Source: Catenovulum maritimum (GTDB lineage Bacteria; Pseudomonadota; Gammaproteobacteria; Enterobacterales; Alteromonadaceae). From it: 64,000 nt of DNA. The first letter of the stretch is position 1. The number at the start of each line of letters is the position of its first letter. Below, piece after piece: positions 60,895 through 64,000 of this stretch. The DNA is taken from positions 19,358 through 83,357 of the forward strand of contig NZ_KQ130500.1 in assembly GCF_001050375.1 (NCBI RefSeq), in the 5' to 3' direction. The notes under the pieces were generated by a model, which worked only from the letters and a program-made list of their open reading frames with translations, made no database searches and was not told where the DNA came from. Both the position numbers and the translations under genes were made by a program.

Positions 60895-61518
60895 GTCCGA
60901 GTTACTTCCTTATTAAATGGGTGTTAACAGCAGCACAGTATTCATCCAAAACACTCAAATCAAACTTATTCTGAGATTTTATTATTTTAGTTCAGTTGTA
61001 AAGATTAGGGCCGAATTTACTTAACCTTAACTCTGATTATGAAATTAGCCATTCAAATTAAACCATTGATATTATTTATTTTCACAGGTGTCTTTCTTAA
61101 ACTAGACGGATTTGCGTACGTAATAGCTGGCTATTGCTAACGAATTGAACGTAGTTATCAGGAAAAAGGCCCTCAAAAAAGCACCGAGTTGAGGTTCATT
61201 ACAGTGGAATGGTTTAAATCACTTACGCATAACCCATCTTAGCGCGACATTAAACTAAGCGAGCTAAGCTACTCTAGTTCTGCTTTCTGCTTTGTTTTTA
61301 ATGAAGAAAATAACTTGTTGCTCAAACCTAAGCCAAAGATTCACACACCCATGACAGAAACAAATAAAAGAATTTAAAAAATAGGGGTATCAATAGCCAA
61401 TTAAGGTGACTAAGTCTTATATCTATCAAGATTTTTATGCATATAAAACATAACAGCCAATGACTAAAAGTGCTGAGTGAAATATATGCAGTGCTTATTA
61501 AGACATCTAGGACACCAA
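60895..61518. other. Gene-free region between lyase and rhamnosidase genes
   Basis: About 620 bp of divergent upstream sequence. The only ORF of note is a 33-codon hydrophobic frame at 61039-61140 without a ribosome site, which I do not call. It presumably carries promoters for both polysaccharide genes. Confidence 0.5.
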
Positions 61519-63900
61519 ATGACTAAACGAATAACATTACTCGGGCTGCTTGCCAGCTTATTAACTTTATTTTCTTTACAATCTGCCGCTGTAAAATGGG
61601 ATGCGGAATGGATTTGGACTAAACAAAAAATTGGCAACCCAAACACTTGGGTTGCACTGCGTAAAGAAGTCGATATCACTGATTTTGACAAGATAGCGAC
61701 TAATGAAGCAATAACCGCTTATATCAGCGCCGATACTAAATATTGGTTATGGATCAATGGCGAAATGGTGGTGTTTGAAGGCAGCTATACTGGTGGCCCA
61801 TCGCCAGTAAAAGCCTCGCCTCGTGTTGACGGTTTTCCCATTGCGTCTAATAAATATTACGACCAAGTTGATATCAAGAAATACTTAAAAAAAGGTAAAA
61901 ACACCATTGCGGCTTTAGCTTGGTATTACGGCGCTAATGGTGACAAAGGCACCCATATTTCGGCGAGAATTGGTGGTTTTATATTTCAGGCTAAGGTGGG
62001 TGAACAGCTCATTATTTCTGACACGTCATGGAAAGCTAAACAACATTTAGCTTATCAACCGGTAGCGAAAGAAAAACATCGCCGAGTTGCTGCATGGAGT
62101 GTTAATTATGATGCCCGCAATGATATGGGTGACTGGGGTAACGACGCTTGGTATTTACCGGGTTTTGACGACTCTAAGTGGAAAGCGGCAAACAGTGCAA
62201 AAAACCCTCCTCGCGCCCCGTTTTTCGAGTTATTCCCGAGTGAAATCCCGCCGTTAAATAACTTCGGTTTAGTCAATTGCACTAACTTCCCTGCGTCCAA
62301 ATTCCCGTTTATCAGTGACGGTAAAAAAATAAAATGTAAGTTAGATTTTAATAAAAACTTCACGCCTTATTTTGATATTGAAGCGCCTGCGGGCTTAAAC
62401 ATTCACATCAAATCGAATATGCGATTAAACACAATTGAGACCTTTTATACCACTAAAACTGGTCGCCAGCAGTTTGAATCTTATTCTTGGTTAAATGGTC
62501 GCATCATTGAATATACCATTCCTAAAGGCGTGACAGTGCACGGTTTAAAATACCGCTGGACAGGTGTAGGTAAGCCTGTTGGTCATTTTGAAAGTGACGA
62601 TGCATGGTATTCACGTATCTGGCAAATGTCTGAAAACACCCTGTACATTTGTGCACGTGATAACTTTATGGACACCCCCGACCGTGAACGTGGTTTGTGG
62701 ATTGGCGATGTCGCCGACCAAGCCAGTTATCTATTTTATAGCATGGATAAACCCGGCCGAGATCTTCTGAAAAAAGCGATTAAAGTTACCATGGCCTTTA
62801 GTGATTCTGAATCAGGCGTATTCGCAGGCTTAGGTCCGGGACGTTTTCGTGAATTACCAGCACAAAGCCTGCAGTTTATTGAACAAGCCATTTGGCATTA
62901 TTATTACAATACCGGTGATTTAGAAACCCTCGCCTACGCCTACCCTTATGTACACAGATATATTTCAATTTGGGACAAACAAGACAATGGCCTGATCGTC
63001 TTTAGAAGTGGCGCTTGGAAATGGACTGACTGGGGCCCACAAGACACTATTGATTACGATGTGATCCAAAACGCTTTATATTACAGCGCTTTAGTATCTG
63101 CTCATAAAATGGCAAAAGCCTTAAACGACAATACTCATATAGCGTTTTACGAAAAACGAATAACAGAGCTTAAACAAGCCTTCCAACAGCACTTTTGGCA
63201 AGATGGTTTTTATAGTAGTAAGCCTAACAAGCTCAAAGATGATCGCGCCAATGCCATCGCTATTTTATTCGGTTTAGCAACGCCAGAGCAGTATCAACAA
63301 ATTGTCAATAACGTATTAATTCCTAATCACTTTGCCAGCCCGCATTTTGAATGGATGATTTATAACGCCATGGCGATTGCTGGCCGTTACGACGACGCGT
63401 TAGCGCGAATGAAACAACGTTATGGCAAGCAAGTGGATAACAAAGAACGCTCCACCTTAACCGAGTATATGGACGGTCGTGGCACCGAAAACCACGCATG
63501 GAATGCTCCAGCTACGGTATTAAGCCAACATATTGCCGGCATTGCACCCACATCAGTTGCTTGGAAAACTTATGAAATCATGCCAAATATGGCGCACATG
63601 AAGCACATCAAACAATCAGTACCCAGTGTACAAGGTGATATTGATTTTGAGATTAAACGCACCGACTCCAAAATTGCTATTAGCTTAACTTCACCGGCAA
63701 ACACAATAGCCGTGGTCGGTATTCCAAAGCACTATTTCAACATTAAACAGGTAAGCATAAACGGCAAAAAGGTGTGGCAAAAAAACAGCTCATTCTGGTC
63801 AAAACCAGAAAAGCTCGATGGCGTTCGGTTTATCGGTGATGACGACAAATACCTAAAGTTTGAAATAACAGAGGGCACTTGGGCAATCAGTGCCAATTAA
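61519..63900 (+). CDS. GH78 alpha-L-rhamnosidase
   Basis: This 793-residue exported enzyme has a signal peptide (1-23, LQSAA-VKW). I place the start at ATG 61519, with AGGA 6 nt upstream; an upstream in-frame ATG would add 14 residues before the signal. N-terminal beta domains (about 25-360) show WDAEWIWTKQK, TAYISADTKYWLWINGEMVVFEG and FHF-like DDAWYSRIWQ. The (alpha/alpha)6 barrel (about 370-690) has the GH78 signature DTPDRERGLWIGDVADQA, with the catalytic acid in DRER. A closing beta domain has TLTEYMDGRGTENHAWNAP upstream. GH78 removes terminal rhamnose; next to the lyase it suggests ulvan oligosaccharide breakdown. Confidence 0.9.
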   Translation: MTKRITLLGLLASLLTLFSLQSAAVKWDAEWIWTKQKIGNPNTWVALRKEVDITDFDKIATNEAITAYISADTKYWLWINGEMVVFEGSYTGGPSPVKASPRVDGFPIASNKYYDQVDIKKYLKKGKNTIAALAWYYGANGDKGTHISARIGGFIFQAKVGEQLIISDTSWKAKQHLAYQPVAKEKHRRVAAWSVNYDARNDMGDWGNDAWYLPGFDDSKWKAANSAKNPPRAPFFELFPSEIPPLNNFGLVNCTNFPASKFPFISDGKKIKCKLDFNKNFTPYFDIEAPAGLNIHIKSNMRLNTIETFYTTKTGRQQFESYSWLNGRIIEYTIPKGVTVHGLKYRWTGVGKPVGHFESDDAWYSRIWQMSENTLYICARDNFMDTPDRERGLWIGDVADQASYLFYSMDKPGRDLLKKAIKVTMAFSDSESGVFAGLGPGRFRELPAQSLQFIEQAIWHYYYNTGDLETLAYAYPYVHRYISIWDKQDNGLIVFRSGAWKWTDWGPQDTIDYDVIQNALYYSALVSAHKMAKALNDNTHIAFYEKRITELKQAFQQHFWQDGFYSSKPNKLKDDRANAIAILFGLATPEQYQQIVNNVLIPNHFASPHFEWMIYNAMAIAGRYDDALARMKQRYGKQVDNKERSTLTEYMDGRGTENHAWNAPATVLSQHIAGIAPTSVAWKTYEIMPNMAHMKHIKQSVPSVQGDIDFEIKRTDSKIAISLTSPANTIAVVGIPKHYFNIKQVSINGKKVWQKNSSFWSKPEKLDGVRFIGDDDKYLKFEITEGTWAISAN

Positions 63901-64000
63901 AACGCCAACACGATGAATAAACTTTAAAAATCGAAACTGAATCAGGCCGTGCTTTGTGTGATGCTTGGCCTTAAAAAATATCAGTTTCATATGAAAGCCT

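Noticed and set aside
61039..61140. 33-residue hydrophobic ORF upstream of the rhamnosidase
   Set aside because: No ribosome site and no recognisable family; it could be a chance frame or the stump of a decayed membrane gene.

Overview
The window looks like a chromosomal segment of a low-GC marine gammaproteobacterium of the Alteromonadales, probably near Catenovulum or Paraglaciecola. This is inferred from the proteobacterial housekeeping genes (smc, cysZ, dsbC-recJ-tadA), the Xanthomonas/Caulobacter-type TonB-dependent receptors, and two algal or plant polysaccharide loci. I saw no rRNA, tRNA, CRISPR array or intact insertion sequence.

Layout. 1-6.4 kb is housekeeping: the 5' two thirds of smc, cysZ, a 44-residue basic ORF, then tadA, recJ and dsbC. 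A lone cupin/JmjC-like oxygenase follows at 6.6 kb. 8.0-29.3 kb is an arabinan-type utilisation locus: FadR-type GntR regulator, two GPH sugar symporters, GH127/GH146 and two GH43 enzymes, an aldehyde dehydrogenase, a TonB receptor, a large lipid-anchored GH43 endo-arabinanase with two LamG domains, an orphan periplasmic binding protein, aldose 1-epimerase and a retaining-type GH97. A second, paralogous orphan binding protein lies just beyond. Sites resembling TAGTAATACTA, which fit the FadR-subfamily operator TnGTnnnACnA, recur in front of the main transcription units and suggest one regulon. No L-arabinose isomerase, kinase or epimerase is present, so intracellular catabolism must be encoded elsewhere.

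30.4-33.6 kb holds an IclR regulator, a phytanoyl-CoA dioxygenase-like enzyme and an NHL propeller, with shared AT-rich repeats upstream and a 100-nt structured element. 33.8-36.9 kb holds a four-CHRD lipoprotein divergent from two small lipoproteins, with a near-perfect CRP site between them. 37.0-46.6 kb is a TonB receptor, lipoprotein, tryptophan-halogenase-like and SapC cluster with a divergent GntR regulator. 46.6-51.4 kb is a LysR regulator divergent from fdhD, a YdeP-type molybdoenzyme and a HAD phosphatase.

51.5-56.3 kb is a compact six-gene operon: ECF sigma factor, a kinase that stops just after its DFG-like motif, a small lipoprotein, an unknown 880-residue membrane protein and two small membrane proteins. 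It is divergent from a PEP-CTERM protein. 57.6-59.9 kb is a planctomycete-style sigma factor with a FecR-LamG membrane anti-sigma-like protein. 60.0-63.9 kb has a PL28-like ulvan lyase candidate and a GH78 rhamnosidase, probably the edge of an ulvan locus.

The best candidates for undescribed biology are the sigma/mini-kinase/membrane operon, the halogenase-SapC receptor cluster with its shared GTYAACARTYAAC motif, and the paired orphan binding proteins in the arabinan locus.
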